A program made the position numbers and the translations under genes. The notes beneath the pieces were generated by a model. It saw nothing but the letters and a program-made list of their open reading frames with translations, was not told where the DNA came from and ran no database searches. From Cryptomeria japonica (taxonomy: Eukaryota > Streptophyta > Pinopsida > Cupressales > Cupressaceae), in the NCBI RefSeq assembly GCF_030272615.1, contig NC_081411.1, positions 37,601,640-37,665,639 of the forward strand: 64,000 nucleotides of DNA, given 5' to 3'. Shown here in pieces: positions 21,984 to 35,285 of this stretch; position 1 is the stretch's first letter, and each line of letters starts with the position of its first letter.

Positions 21984-24900
21984 CAATTGCTAGGGGCCAT
22001 AAGGCCTATAGACTCTTAACACCATCTGAACTTCTCTGTGCTCACAGCCTTAGTTAAAGCATCTGCAACATTCATCAAAGTTTCCACCTTAACCAGCTTC
22101 ACCCTACCATCTTCGACCATATCTCTAACAAAATGATACTGAACATCAATATGTTTGGTCCGGGCATGAAATGCCGGGTTCTTAGCTAGGCTAATTGCAC
22201 TCTGATTGTCACAGTAAACTGTCACTGTACCTTATTTTATTCCAATATCCGAACACAGTCTCTTAAGCCAAATGGCCTCTTTACAAGAATGAGTAGCTGC
22301 CATATACTCTGTTTCAGTAGTGGATAAAGCAACCACAGCCTGTCGCTTACTAATTCAATTAATTGCACCACCAAACAAAGTAAACACATAAGTACTGGTG
22401 GATATTCTGCTATCAATATCACCTACCCAATCTGAATCCACATAACCATGGATATCAAGGGAAGTCATGTCTCGAATTGAATTACCATGATAACAAAAAG
22501 AATACTCTGAAGTACCCTTCAAATATCTGAAGACTCTTTTGACTGCATCCCAATGAACTCTACCAGGATTAGACATATATCTAGAAAGTACTCCCACTGC
22601 TTGGGCAATGTCTGGTCTAGTATAGACCATAGCATACATCAAGCTTCCAACCGCACTCTAGTAAGGTACTCTTCTCATGTCTTCCATCTCCAATGGGGAT
22701 GTAGGACAATCTGAAATAGATAGTTTCGTTCCAACTATAAAAGGCACACTCAATGGTCTACAATTTTGCATGTTGAACCTCTGTAACACTGAATTCACAT
22801 ACTTACTCTAGCATAGCCATAGCTTTTTGTTCACCCTATCTCTTCTAATTTCCATCCCAAGAATGTGCTTTGCTACACCAAGATCTTTCATTTCAAATTT
22901 AGCAGCGAGCTGAGACTTCAGTTCTGAAATCATACCTTTCCCTTTACCAATAAATAACATATTATCAACATACAATGCAATGAATAAGAAATGAACACCA
23001 TCAGATTTATAATAAACACAGTGATCTGATTTAGAATGTTCAAATCCCAAACTCAACACATATGTATCAAATTTATGGTACCACATCCTAGGACTTTGTT
23101 TGAGGCCATACAAAGATTTCTTCAATTTACAGACCAAATTACTTTTGCCTTTCACCACATAGTGCTCCGGCTGTGTCATATAAATATCTTCCTCCAAATC
23201 ACCATGAAGGAAAGCAGTTTTCACATCCATTTGCTCAACCTCTAAATCATAAGCAGTAGCAATAGAAAGCAAAAATCTAATGGACTTCATTTTTGCAACA
23301 AGAGAAAATATCTCACCATAATCAACACCCTCAACCTGAGAGTAGCCTTTTGCAACCAACCTTGCTTTATACTTCTCAATGCTTCCATCTGAACCAATCT
23401 TTTTCTTGAACACCCATTTACAGCCAATAGGTTTTCGTCCTTTAGGCAATGGTACAAGATCCCATGTATCATTCTTTTTCAAACCTGCCATTTCTTCCTC
23501 CATAGCAATCTTCCAAGATTCTGCATCATTCATACCTAATGCCTCTTCTACGGATTTTCGTTCATCCACACTAGTATTCAGAGAAAAAATACATCTCCAA
23601 TCATCAGGTGAATACCTTTCAGGTGGTTGTCTATGTCTTGTAGACCTTCGAACAAGCTGAGTTGGAGGTTCTTCCTACTCTTCTGAAGATTCAGAGCTAG
23701 ACGAGCTCTCCTCAACTTCTTGCCTATCTAGGGGTCTCGATTCAACTCTTTCAGGTGTAGAAGGAAGTTGAATCACATCTTCTTTTTTAGTCTGTTCTGG
23801 CTGCAATGTAACAAAAGGAGACTTAATTTCTCTAAAAATAACACTTCTACTGTGAATTACCTTTTGTGCAACAGGGTCCCAAAGCTTGTATCCTTTCACA
23901 CCATAACTATACCTGATGAAGATACATTTCACAGCCTTGTTCTCCAACTTTGTTCGCTTCTCTTTTGGCACATGTGCATATGTCTCGCAACCAAAAACTC
24001 TAAGATGTCTCAATGAAGGCTTGTGACCTGACCATGCTTCCATAGGCGTTTTATCAACAAGAGCTGATGTAGGAGACCTGTTAATCAGGAAGCAAGCAGT
24101 GGCAACAGCTTCAGCCCAAAACTTTTGTTCGAGACCAGCACCACTCAACATACTCCTAGCCTTCACCATCAGTGTCCTGTTCATTCTTTCTGCAACTCCA
24201 TTCTGCTGTGGAGAATATGGAGTTGTCTTCTGCTTGTTAATTCCACAGTCTTTACAGAATCTATCAAAAACATTAGACAAAAACTCACCACCATTATCAG
24301 TTCTCAAACATTTTATTTTCTTTCCAGTCTGCAACTCAACCATTGCTTTAAATTCTTTAAAATGACTAAAAACTTCAGATTTACTCTTTAGAAAATATAC
24401 CCATGTCCTTCTACTAAAATCATCAATAAATGAAACATAATATGTGGATTTTCCAATCGAAGAGACATCTACTGGACCAAACACATCAGAATGGATAAGA
24501 TCCAAAACACCACAAGTTTTATGAGAACTCGAGTAAAACTGAATGCGGTTTTGTTTTCTATAAATGCAATGCTCACAGAAATCAAAGTCAAGATTACAAT
24601 CATTCAAACCTTCAACAAGGTTTTTATTTTTCAAGGTCCTTAGACCCTTTTCTCCAATGTGGCCAAGTCTCTAGTGCCATAACATAGTCTTCTCTGCAGG
24701 TAACTTTGCTTCAGACAAAAGAGCACCCTTAGGTACCCAAAAACCATTTGCATCTGCTGAAGCTGAAACCTTCAAATCTTCCAGTGAAGTATCCACAGAT
24801 TTACTTTTTACAGAAGTGCTATTACACTCAACAGTGTATGCTTCAAGCTTATACAAAGTACCAAACCTGACACCTCTAGCAACTACCATAGCACCCTTAA

Positions 24901-26029
24901 TCATCTTACATCCTACTTCAGAAAAGACTACCTGCACACCCGCACCTATTAGTTTGCTCATAGATAACAGGTTTCGTTTTAATCCAGGGATATGCAGCAC
25001 ACCATTAATCCTTTTTATTCTACCATCAGAAAACCTGATTCTAATTTTACCTCGATCAACAATGTCTAGAGGTGAATCATCACCCAAGTACACCTTACCT
25101 CCATTAAATTCTACATATTTAGAAAATCAATCTCTATTGGAAGTCATATGAAAAGATGCATGTGAGTCAATTAGCCAGGCATAATTACCTGCATGAGTCA
25201 CCAAAGCCGCAATAAATGCATCGCCATCTTCCTTGTCGGACTCAGAATCAGAATTGAACTTTTTCTTTCTCTTCTTCTTCTTTTCTTCTTTGCAGTCCTT
25301 ACGAATGTGACCCGGTTTACCACAATTCCAGCAAATGACTTTGGACTTTCTAGGAGATTTCGATCTCCCTTTGGATTTGGACTTGTCGCGCTTCTCATTC
25401 TTCTTGCCTTTCTCCTTAGGTCTTCTATGAACGGTTAGGGATTCCTTTGAACTGATGGATACCTTCCTTCGCATCTCTTCACCGAGTAGGGCACCCACCA
25501 TGTCTTCAGATTTCAAAATAATAGAAGTACTACCGATAGCCATAACAAGAGAATCCCATGAATCAGGCAAAGAACAAAGCAAGATCTGACATTTCTCCTC
25601 CTCGTCCATCTTAACACTGATGGATACTAATTGAGCCACCAACATATTGAATGCTTCCAAGTGGACTGCAATTCGTCCACCCTCTTCCATCTTCAAGGAA
25701 TACAATTTCTTTCTTAAGAAAATTTGATTTAATAAAGATTTCGCTTGATACATCTCACCAAGCTTAGTCCATAGCTTCTTTATAGAGTTTTCTTCATGGA
25801 CATTGATTAGAACAGAGTCTGCCAGGCACAGTCTGATTAGACCCTTGGCTTTTCGGTCCATAACATCATACTGAGCTGCCGCAGTAGGATCTGAGGGCCT
25901 TTGGACATTCGCATCAACAGCATCCAAAAGATCTTGATCTCTTAGCAGATCTTCCATCTTCAGCTTCCACATCTCAAAATTACTTTCATTAAATTTCTCC
26001 ACCTCTATTCGTCTTGATGAACTCGCCAT
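21984..26029 (-). pseudogene. Copia copy A gag-pol
   Basis: Starts at ATG 26029 (MASSSRRIEVEKFN), 124 bp inside the LTR-internal boundary. Domains in order: UBN2-type gag; zinc knuckle CWNCGKPGHIRKDC (about 25340); protease around 25160, where the expected DSG is DSH; integrase with SDVFGPV, TDNGGEF and the PQQNGVAERMNR block; reverse transcriptase where YVDD is YVDN (about 22955); and RNase H ending ARTKHIDV and ALTKAV. Premature stops include TAG at 24671 (after Trp-His of the integrase zinc finger) and 23675, both shared with copy B, and private stops near 22660 and 22805. An early TAA at 22016 truncates the C-terminus. It cannot make an active protease or reverse transcriptase. Confidence 0.9.
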
Positions 26030-26139
26030 CTGAATATTCCTGCAACAAGATCAAAAAGTGTCTTCTGCACAAGCTCCCACTCAAATCTAGATTAGTTCAA
26101 AAAACTCAACTGCCCACAATTGAAACCAAAGGTGATCAG

Positions 26140-26151
26140 GCTCTGATACCA
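26140..26151 (-). other. Copy A primer binding site
   Basis: On the minus strand TGGTATCAGAGC, the classic plant copia site complementary to the 3' end of initiator tRNA-Met, two bases inside the middle LTR. Confidence 0.92.
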
Positions 26152-26153
26152 CT

Positions 26154-27047
26154 TGTAAGGAAGTTAAGTAGTGGAAACAGCTTCCTACACTAACCTTGAG
26201 AGGAGGGTAATGCAAAACTTTTTCAGATCATTACAAAAGTTACAAAAAATAGAAATAGATATAATAGCATTCATACCACAACACAGTGATTTACGTGGGG
26301 AAAACCCTTTCAGGAGAAAAACCCCACACTCCAAAAGCAGCTCAATATTTTATTCAGCAATCAAAAACAGATTACAACATACTTGCAGAGTAAGCTCTTC
26401 GCAGGAGTACCACTAATCAGAGATTCAGAGGCAACTCAATAGACATAAGACTCTTACACCCAACCTCTATCTCACACACCTCATAAATAGGAGATACAAT
26501 ACAAGAAACCGTAAAATGGTATTACAAAACCATGGGCTAAAACAACCCAATAAGGTGTAGCCGACCTTATCTTCATTCTAGATGCCCTATGACATGTTAA
26601 AGCACACATCAACACGTGTCGCTCCCTTTTACAGCTCATTTATGTATCCGACACAAATTATATTTCCTATTTCAGGAGTACAAACTTCCAGAGGCCATAA
26701 GTTGAGAACCAGGTGTCCGATTGACGAACAGTTTGAAGCGTCAGAAAGCTCGCGAAGTGCGCTATCACCTCGTAACCCGCTGTGCCGATTACGACCACTT
26801 TTCATGGTGTTTCGGAGCCTCTAAAGCCCCCAAAATTAAGTTTAAACATTTTATCGCACCCCTCCAAGATGAAAATTTTAATATCTTCAAAACTAGCTAT
26901 GACCTTACGACGCAACTTTACCGGAATGCTTATCTAGCCAACCAGAAGCTTCAGGGAGAGTATCGTACCATTTTGTGCTCAAATGAAAAGTTACTATAAA
27001 TAGTAACCTCGCATAAATGCAAGGTTGAGACACCATTTTTCCCAACA
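26154..27047 (-). repeat. Copia array middle LTR (shared by copies A and B)
   Basis: 894 bp. Its left side borders the PBS of copy A and its right side borders the polypurine tract of copy B (27048-27059, where one base has changed to give AAGTGGCAGATT). It therefore serves as 5' LTR of A and 3' LTR of B and is the expected crossover site. Confidence 0.92.
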
Positions 27048-27103
27048 AATCTGCCACTTGTCGAATACCTTGCAGGAGTGGAAGGGAATGTCAACACAAT
27101 GAA

Positions 27104-30100
27104 TCAATTGCTAGGGGCCATAAGGCCCATAGACTCTGAACACCATCTGAACTTCTCTGTGCTCACAGCCTTAGTTAAAGCATCTACAACATTCATCAAA
27201 GTTTCCACCTTAACCAGCTTCACCCTACCATCTTCAACCATATCTCTAACAAAATGATACTAAACATCAATATGTTTGGTCCGGGCATGAAATGTCAGGT
27301 TCTTAGCTAGGCTAATTGCACTCTGACTATCATAGTAAACTGTCACTGTACCTTGTTTTATTCCAATATCCGAACACAGTCTCTTAAGACAAATGGCTTC
27401 TTTACAAGCATGAGTAGCTGCCATATACTCTGCTTAAGTAGTGGATAAAGCAACCACAGCCTGTCGCTTACTCATCCAACTAATTGCACCACCAAACAAA
27501 GTAAACACATAAGCACTGGTGGATCTTCTGCTATCAATATCACCTGCCCAATTTGAATCCACATAACCATGGATATCAAGGGAAGTCATGTCTCCAACTG
27601 AATTACCATGATAACACAAAGAATATCTGAAGTACCCTTCAAATATCTGAAGACTCTTTTGACTGCATCCCAATGAACTCTACCAAGTTTAGACATATAT
27701 CTAGAAAGTACTCCCACTGCTTGGGCAATGTCTGGTCTAGTATAGACCATAGTATACATCAAGCTTCCAACCGCACTCTGGTAAGGCACTCTGCTCATGT
27801 CTTCAATCTCCAATGGGGATGTAGGACAATCTAAAACAGATAGTTTCATTCCAACTGTAAAAGGAACACTCATTGGTCTACAATTCTGCTTGTTGAACCT
27901 CTGTAACATTGAATTCACATACTTACTTTGGCCTAGCCATAGCTTTCTGTTCACCCTATCTCTTCTAATTTCCATCCCAAGAATGTGCTTTGCTGCACCA
28001 AGATCTTTCATTTCAAATTTAGCAACGAGCTGAGACTTCAATTCTGAAATCATACCTTTCCCTTTACCAATGAATAACATATCATCAACATACAATGCAA
28101 TGAATAAGAAATGATCACCATCAGATTTATAATAAACACAGTGATATGATTTAGAACGTTTAAATCCCAGACTCAACACATATGTATCAAATTTTTGGTA
28201 CCACATTCTAGGACTTTGTTTGAGGCCATACAAAGATTTCTTCAATTTACAGACCAAATTACTTTTGACTTTCACCACATAGTGCTCCGGCTGTGTCATA
28301 TAAATATCTTCCTCCAAATCACCATGAAGGAAAGCAGTTTTCACATCCATTTGCTCAACCTCTAAATCATGAGTAGTAGCAATAGAAAACAAAAATCTAA
28401 TGGACGTCATTTTTGTAACAGGAGAAAATATCTCACCATAATCAACACCCTCAACCTGAGAGTAGCCTTTTGCAACCAACCTTGCTTTATACTTCTCAAT
28501 GCTTCCATTTGAACCAATCTTTTTCTTGAACACCCATTTACAGCCAATAGGTTTTCGTCCTTTAGGCAATGGTACAAGATCCCATGTATCATTCTTTTTC
28601 AAACCTGCCATTTCTTCCTCCATAGCAATCTTCCAAGATTCTGCATCATTCATACCTAATGCCTCTTCTACGGATTTTCGTTCATCCACACTAGTATTCA
28701 GAGAAAAAATACATCTCCAATCATCAGGTGAATACCTTTCAGGTGGTTGTCTATGTCTTGTAGACCTTCGAACAAGCTGAGTTGGAGGTTCTTCCTACTC
28801 TTCTGAAGATTCAGAGCTAGACGAGCTCTCCTCAACTTCTTGCCTATCTAGGGGTCTCAATTCAACTCTTTCAGGTGTAGAAGGAAGTTGAATCACATCT
28901 TCTTTTTTAGTCTGTTCTGGCTGCAATGTAATAGAAGGAGACTTAATTTCTCTAAAAATAACACTTCTTCTGTGAATTACCTTTTGTGCAACAGGGTCCC
29001 AAAGCTTGTATCCTTTCACACCATAACTATACCCGATGAAGATACATTTCATAGCCTTGTTCTCCACCTTTGTTCGCTTCTCCTTTGGCACATGTGCATA
29101 TGCCTCGCAACCAAAAACTCTAAGATTTCTCAATGAAGGCTTGTGACCTGACCATGCTTCCGTAGGCGTTTTATCAACAAGAACTGATGTAGGAGACCTG
29201 TTAATCAGGTAGCAAGCAGTGGCAACAGCTTCAGCCCAAAACTTTTGTTCGAGACCAGCACCACTCAACATACTCCTAGCCTTCTCCATCAATGTCCTGT
29301 TCGTTCTTTCTGCAACTCCATTTTGCTATGGAGAATACGAAGTTGTCTTTTGCTTGTTAATTCCACAGTCTTTACAGAATCTATCAAAATCATTAGACCA
29401 AAACTCACCGCCATTATCAGTTCTCAAACATTTTATTTTCTTTCCAGTTTGCAACTCAACCATTGCTTTAAATTCTTTAAAATGACTAAAAACTTCAGAT
29501 TTACTCTTTAGAAAATATACCCATGTCCTTCTACTAAAATCATCAATAAATGAAACATAATATGTGGATTTTCCAATCGAAGAGACATCTACTGGACCAA
29601 ACACATCAGAATGGTTAAGATCCAAAACACCACAAGTTTTATGAGAACTCGAGTAAAACTGAACGCGGTTTTGTTTTCCATAAATGCAATGCTCACAAAA
29701 ATCAAAGTCAAGATTACAATCATTCAAACCTTCAACAAGGTTTTTATTTTTCAAGGTCCTTAGACCCTTTTATCCAATGTGGCCAAGTGTCTAGTGCCAT
29801 AACATAGTCTTCTCTCCAGGTAACTTTGCTTCAGACAAAAGAGCACCCTTAGGTACCCAAAAACCATTTCCATCTGTTGAAGGTGAAACCTTCAAATCTT
29901 CCAGTGAAGTATCCGCAGATTTACTTTTTACAGAAGTGCTATTACACTCAACAGTGTATGCTTCAAGCTTATACAAAGTGCCAAACCTCACACCTCTAGC
30001 AACTACCAAAGCACCCTTAATCATCTTACATCCTGCTTCAGAAAAGGCTACCTGCACACCCGCATCTATTAGTTTTCTCACAGATAACAGGTTTCGTTTT

Positions 30101-31149
30101 AATCCAGGGATATGCAGCACACCATTAATCCTTTTTATTCTACCATCAGAAAACCTGATTCTAACTTTACCTCGACCAACAATGTCTAGAGGTGAATCAT
30201 CACCCAAGTACACCTTACCTCTATTAAATCCTACATATTTAGAAAACCAATCTATATTGGAAGTCATATGAAAAGATGCACCTGAGTCAATTAGCCAGGC
30301 ATCATTACCTGCATGAGTCGCCAAAGCCACAATAAATGCATCGCCATCTTCCTTGTCGGACTCAGAATCAGAATTGAACTTTTTCTTTTGCTTCTTCTTC
30401 TTTTCTTCTTTGTTGTCCTTACGGATGTGACCTGGTTTACCGCAATTCCAGCAAATGACTTTGGACTTTCTAGGAGATTTCGATCTCCCTTTGGATTTGG
30501 ACTTGTCGCGCTTCTCATTCTTCTTGCCTTTCTCCTTAGGTCTTCCACGAACGGTTAGGGCTTCCTTTGAACTGATGGATACCTTCCTTCGCATCTCTTC
30601 ACCGAGTAGGGCACCCACCACGTCTTCAGATTTCAAAACAACAGAAGTACTACCAATAGCCATAACAAGAGAATCCCATGAATCAGGTAAAGAACAAAGC
30701 AAGATCTGACATTTCTCCTCCTCGTCTATCTTAACACCGACGGATACTAATTGAGCCACCAACATATTGAATACTTCTAGGTGGTCTGCAATTCATCCAC
30801 CCTCTTCCATCTTCAAGGAATACAATTTCTTTCTTAAGAAAATTTGATTTAATAAAGATTTCGCTTGATACATCTCACCAAGCTTAGTCCATAGCTTCTT
30901 TACAGAGTTTTCTTCATGGACATTGATTAGAACAGAGTTTGCCAGGCACAGTCTGATTAGACCCTTGGCTTTTCGGTCCATAACATCATACTGAGCCGCC
31001 GTAGTAGGATCTGAGGGCCTTTGGACATTCGCATCAACAACATCCCAAATATCTCGATCTATTAGCAGATCTTCCATCTTCAGCTTCCACATCTCAAAAT
31101 TAATTCCATTAAATTTCTCCACCTCTATTCTCCCTGACGAACTCGCCAT
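27104..31149 (-). pseudogene. Copia copy B gag-pol
   Basis: Starts at ATG 31149 (MASSSGRIEVEKFN). Protease keeps DSG (IDSGASFHM, about 30280) and reverse transcriptase keeps YVDD (about 28075), unlike copy A. Lesions: the last Cys of the zinc knuckle is Asn (30418); a CGA to TGA stop in gag (30793); the TAG after Trp-His of integrase (29791) and the TAG at 28795, both shared with A; a stop in the integrase PQQNG motif (29326); and a frame break near 27630. The longest open segment is 27586-28689, most of reverse transcriptase. The end of the ancestral frame is the TGA at 27104-27106. Confidence 0.9.
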
Positions 31150-31259
31150 CTGAATATTCCTACAACAAGAACAAAAAGTGTCTTCTGCACAAGCTCCCAC
31201 TCAAATCTAGATTAGTTCAAAAAACCCAACTGCCCACAATTGAAACCAAAGGTGATCAG

Positions 31260-31271
31260 GCTCTGATACCA
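31260..31271 (-). other. Copy B primer binding site
   Basis: Minus strand TGGTATCAGAGC, identical to copy A, adjacent to the right LTR. Confidence 0.92.
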
Positions 31272-31273
31272 CT

Positions 31274-32166
31274 TGTAAGGAAGTTAAGTAGCGGAAACAA
31301 CTTCCTACACTAACCTTGAGAGGAAGGTAATGCAAAATTTTTTCAGATCGTTACAACAGTTACAGAAAATGGAAATAGATATAATAGCATTCATACCACA
31401 ACACAGTGATTTACGTGGGGAAAACCCTTTCGGGAGAAAAATCCCACACTCCAAAAGCTGCTCAATATTTTATTCAGCAATCAAAAACAGATTACAACAT
31501 ACTTGCAGAGCAAGCTCTTCACAGGAGTACCACTAATCAAAGATTTAGAGGCAACTCAATAGCCATAAGACTCTTACACCCAACCTCTATCTCACACACC
31601 TCATAAATAGGAGATACAATACAAGAAACCATCAAACGGTATTACAAAACTATGGGCTAAAACCACCCAATAAGGTGTAGCCGACCTTATCTCCCTTCTA
31701 GATGCCCTATGACATGTTAAAGCACACATCAACATGTGTCACTCCCTTTTACAGTTCATTTATGTATCCGATACAAATTATTTTTCCTATTTCAGGAGTA
31801 CAAACTTCTAGAGGCCATAACTTGAGAACCGGGTGTCCGATTGACGAACCGTTTGAAGCGCTGGAAAGCTTGTGAAGTGCTCTATCACCTCGTAATCCAC
31901 TGCACTAGTTACGGCCACTTTTAGGGTGTTTCGGAGCCTCTAAAGCCCCCAAAATTAAGTTTAAACATTTTATCGCACCCCTCCAAGATGAAAACTTTAA
32001 TATCTTCAAAACTAATTGTGACCTTGCGACGCAACTTTACCAGAATGCTTATCTAGCCAACTAGAAGCTTCAGGGAGAGTTTTGCACCATTTCATGCTCA
32101 AATGAAAACTTACTATAAATAGTAACCTCGCATAAATGCAAGGTTGAGACACCATTTTTCCCAACA
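31274..32166 (-). repeat. Copia array right LTR (5' LTR of copy B)
   Basis: 893 bp, same ends as the other two. The sequence beyond it (aacatgaaagatatactcac from 32170) matches the gypsy sequence at 20460, not the sequence at the left edge of the array. Confidence 0.92.
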
Positions 32167-32169
32167 AAT

Positions 32170-33018
32170 AACATGAAAGATATACTCACCACATCCGAGG
32201 TCTTTAATCTTGAACTTTTCTTTGATCTCTGCTTGTTTTGATGTAGAAGCTTTCAAGGATTCTGGATCCACATATGGTGAAGATGGAATAGCCTCTCGAT
32301 TGACTGATATTGTTATTTTTGATCTAGGTCATAGATTGTTGCAATACATGAATGGATTTGGGTCAGCTTTGATGGTCACTTCAACTCCATTATGTGGAAA
32401 CTTGATACATCGATGATATGTAGATGGGACTGCGCTCATCTCATGAATCCATGGACATCCCAAAAATATATTGTATGTGAGATCTAGGTCTAGGAATTTA
32501 CAAACCACATCCTTTGTAACTGGTCCAACTCTGAGAGGCAAGGTGACTGTGCCTTTGGATGAACGCTCCTCATCATCATATGCCTTGATGGTAATTTTGT
32601 TTATAGAATTCACAACTTTATAAGAATATCCAAAGTATTTAATAGTGCTGAATGTACAAATGTTTGGACCTGCTCCTCCATCTATCAGGACTCATTTTAT
32701 TTGATGTTTGTGTATGAAGGATTCAATGTGTAGTGGTGCATTATGTGGCTGACTTACGGAGGCGTCATCGGCTTCTATGAATGTAAGAGAGTGTGGAATG
32801 GAAAGGTATCCCACCATGGCTTGAAACTGGTCCATGTTTAGATCAGTAGGGACGGAAGTGTCTCTCAAAGTTTTGTCAAGAATGGCTTTATGTGCAGGGG
32901 ATATGCATAAGAGCTCAAGGATGGAGATGAGCATGGGTGTCTTCCTTAACTGTTCTACAAGGTCATACTCAGTTTTGGTTGATGATGAAGCAGTGTTTTT
33001 ATTTGGAGCACCTTGCAA
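32170..33018 (-). pseudogene. G1 gag end and protease (right copy)
   Basis: The minus strand reads from the end of gag (33018-32692) into the aspartic protease, with the active-site segment VLIDGGAGPNIC just after 32692 and a second conserved block (LGCPWIHEM) near 32455. An in-frame TGA stands at the junction (32692-32694); the left copy still has CGA there and G2 also has TGA. The segment is cut off by the copia array at 32166. Confidence 0.75.
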
Positions 33019-33020
33019 AG

Positions 33021-35256
33021 TGAATTTACCTCAAGGAGTTGTAACATTACATTCAGAGGTAGGTTCGGAAGAAGATCCAATGCCTTTTAGGAGAATCTTG
33101 GGTCTTTGGGTAGAATTCTCAGGCATTTTGTCCTTGATGATAATGGTAGAGACATAATTGTCCATCGAAATGTGATTGATAGTGGAATCATAGTTATAAG
33201 ATGCTCTGGTATAGCTAGTTTGGTCATCTGTGGCTTTAGCTTTTCCCTTGTCATGTTTTGGGAATGGCTCTTTAAACATCTCATTTTCTTTATTGGATGA
33301 GTGTCCTTCAATCTCAATGTCACCCCTATTAATGAGATCTTGTATGATGTTCTTTAGTTGATGGCAATTTCCTATTTTATGCCCTTTTCTCTTATGAAAT
33401 TCACAATACTCATCATCATTCCACCAATTTGGTTTGACCTTTGGTACATATGGAGGAAAATCTAGAACTGTGATTATCTTGTTTGCCACTAGCTTCTTGA
33501 AAACTGACTCAAGTGGTTCTCCCAATGGGGTGTACTTCCTTTGTGACTTTGAAGTTGTTTGAGTATTCACTTGATTGTTTGTAGAGCTTGATCCAGAAAA
33601 AACAATTTTAGGTCGCACTGTATTGGCATCCACAACACCATCATTGATTGTGTTCTTGTTTTTATTCCAAAATCTTGGCTTATCTTTTTCTTTAAAGTCA
33701 TCTTTGTTTTCCTTGAATATCTTAATGTCTCCTTGTTCAATTATCACCTTTTCTGTTGCTAAGCCCTTTTCAATGACGTCCTTAAAAGTGGACAAACAAG
33801 ATTTTCTTAGGTCATAACCAATGTCTTTGTTAACATTTTGAGTGAAAATTTCTACCATTTGTTTCTGTGGAAATTCACAAGAGCATCTGCTGGCTAGATT
33901 CCTCCATCTTTGTAAAAATGATGAAAAAGACTCTCCCTCCCTTTGCTTGGTGTTGCACAAAGTAGTGACTGATATGTCTGTCTCTATGTTGTATGAGAAA
34001 TGTTCAATAAATGACTCTGCTAGATCACCCCAAGACTTAATTCTAGGTGGAAGTTGGGAGAACCATTCCATAGCTTGATCACCTAAGATTTGTGGGAATA
34101 ATCTCATCAAATATGTCTCTTCTGCTGCTACCTCAATGCAAGTTGTGAAAAATTGTCTTATATGTGCCTTAGGATCCCCTTTTCCTCTATACTTATCGAA
34201 CTTAGGTGTCACAAAATGTGTAGGAAATGGAGGCATTGGAATTATCTTGTCAAATTGATAGGGACATATGTCTCTCATTATATAAGTTGGCTTCGGTGTA
34301 TTTATGTCCTCCATTTTCTTTTGTAAATCCTTGATTTGCTATTCCAAATTGTTCTTATGTGGATACCGACTTCTTGGACCATACCCCATGCCTGAAGCAC
34401 CGGGTGGAAGAGGAGCATGTTGCATATATGGATGATATTGATCATACACATGTTCATATGGAGGAGGTCTATAATGATGTTGCATATATGGACCACTTGG
34501 TATAGAGTCATGTTGAGGAACGACATATCTATTTTGTCCATGTATACCATACTCTATAGGAATGTCATGAGTTTGTTCTAGTGTGTTGCCCCCAAATTTG
34601 ATGCGGGGTTTCCTTGTGTCCAAATTTTGAGCATGCCTTTGAATATCCAATTGCTTTGGTAGTTGATCCTTAGCATTGGTATGTGATTGAGCATATTTTT
34701 CTACATAAGACTTCCATAATGGACTACGAAGGTGAGTATCATATGCTTGACCATGTATGTATGGGACCTCTGGTTTTTTAAACAAAGATGATGATGATTC
34801 AGGCACCATATGTGGTCCTCTATTGCCTCCATTATTAGGCCTCCTTTGATCCATGTTGGATTGAGTTTGTTGCAAATGTCGATTTTCCATTATTTGAGAC
34901 ATGTCAAAATCATGAGGTATCTTGGCTCCACTTTGTGCCATCACTTGTAGAAAGTATTGTCTATCTCTTCTCATTATTTCCTCAACCAATCGATTAAAAT
35001 GGGGATTGATAATGGTGTCTTCCACTTCTACTGAATGTATGAAGAAATTGTCCATATTGTCATTGTGTGTATCATTGTTGTTTGTAGTGTCCATGTTCTA
35101 AACATTTGGAATGTTTCTATAGGCATCCATGTCAGGTAATGTAGTATGATCATAATTGAAAAAGATATAATTGTCATATTCATAGGAACTCATGTTTGCG
35201 GACTCTTGAGCCTCTTTGGTTTCTCTCCTAGATTTTTGGGAACGGGTTTCAACCAC
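33021..35256 (-). pseudogene. G1 gag
   Basis: Two long frames (35094-34339 and 34314-33031) are separated by one stop. The N-terminal half is Asn/Gln/Pro/His rich (YMQHHYRPPPYEHVYDQYHP). The C-terminal half contains the retrotransposon gag fold (AMEWFSQLPP, SWGDLAESFIEHF, FLQRWRNLASRC), then a Cys/His motif of form CEFHKRKGHKIGNCHQL. The start corresponding to the G2 ATG is GTG here (35254-35256), and a further stop lies between it and 35094. It would encode the particle protein; it is not translatable as it stands. Confidence 0.85.
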
Positions 35257-35285
35257 AAACTAGGTATTGACCAAGATGTGTAAGA

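Larger units (their letters stand above)
21033..32166 (-). mobile_element. Tandem copia array, LTR-internal-LTR-internal-LTR
   Basis: Three LTRs (21033-21926, 26154-27047, 31274-32166; 893-894 bp, TG...CA) enclose two internal regions, each with its own PBS, gag-pol and polypurine tract, all on the minus strand. The order gag, protease, integrase, reverse transcriptase, RNase H and an initiator-tRNA-Met-type PBS make it Ty1/copia; the protein text resembles the Tork/Tnt1 group. The two outer flanks do not share a target duplication (gcatt on the left, aataa on the right), which rules out one simple insertion. Confidence 0.93.

Noticed and set aside
23379..25438. Plus-strand frames across copia copies A and B
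   Set aside because: Shadows of gag-pol; the same frames recur at the equivalent positions of both copies because the copies are homologous, not because they are selected.
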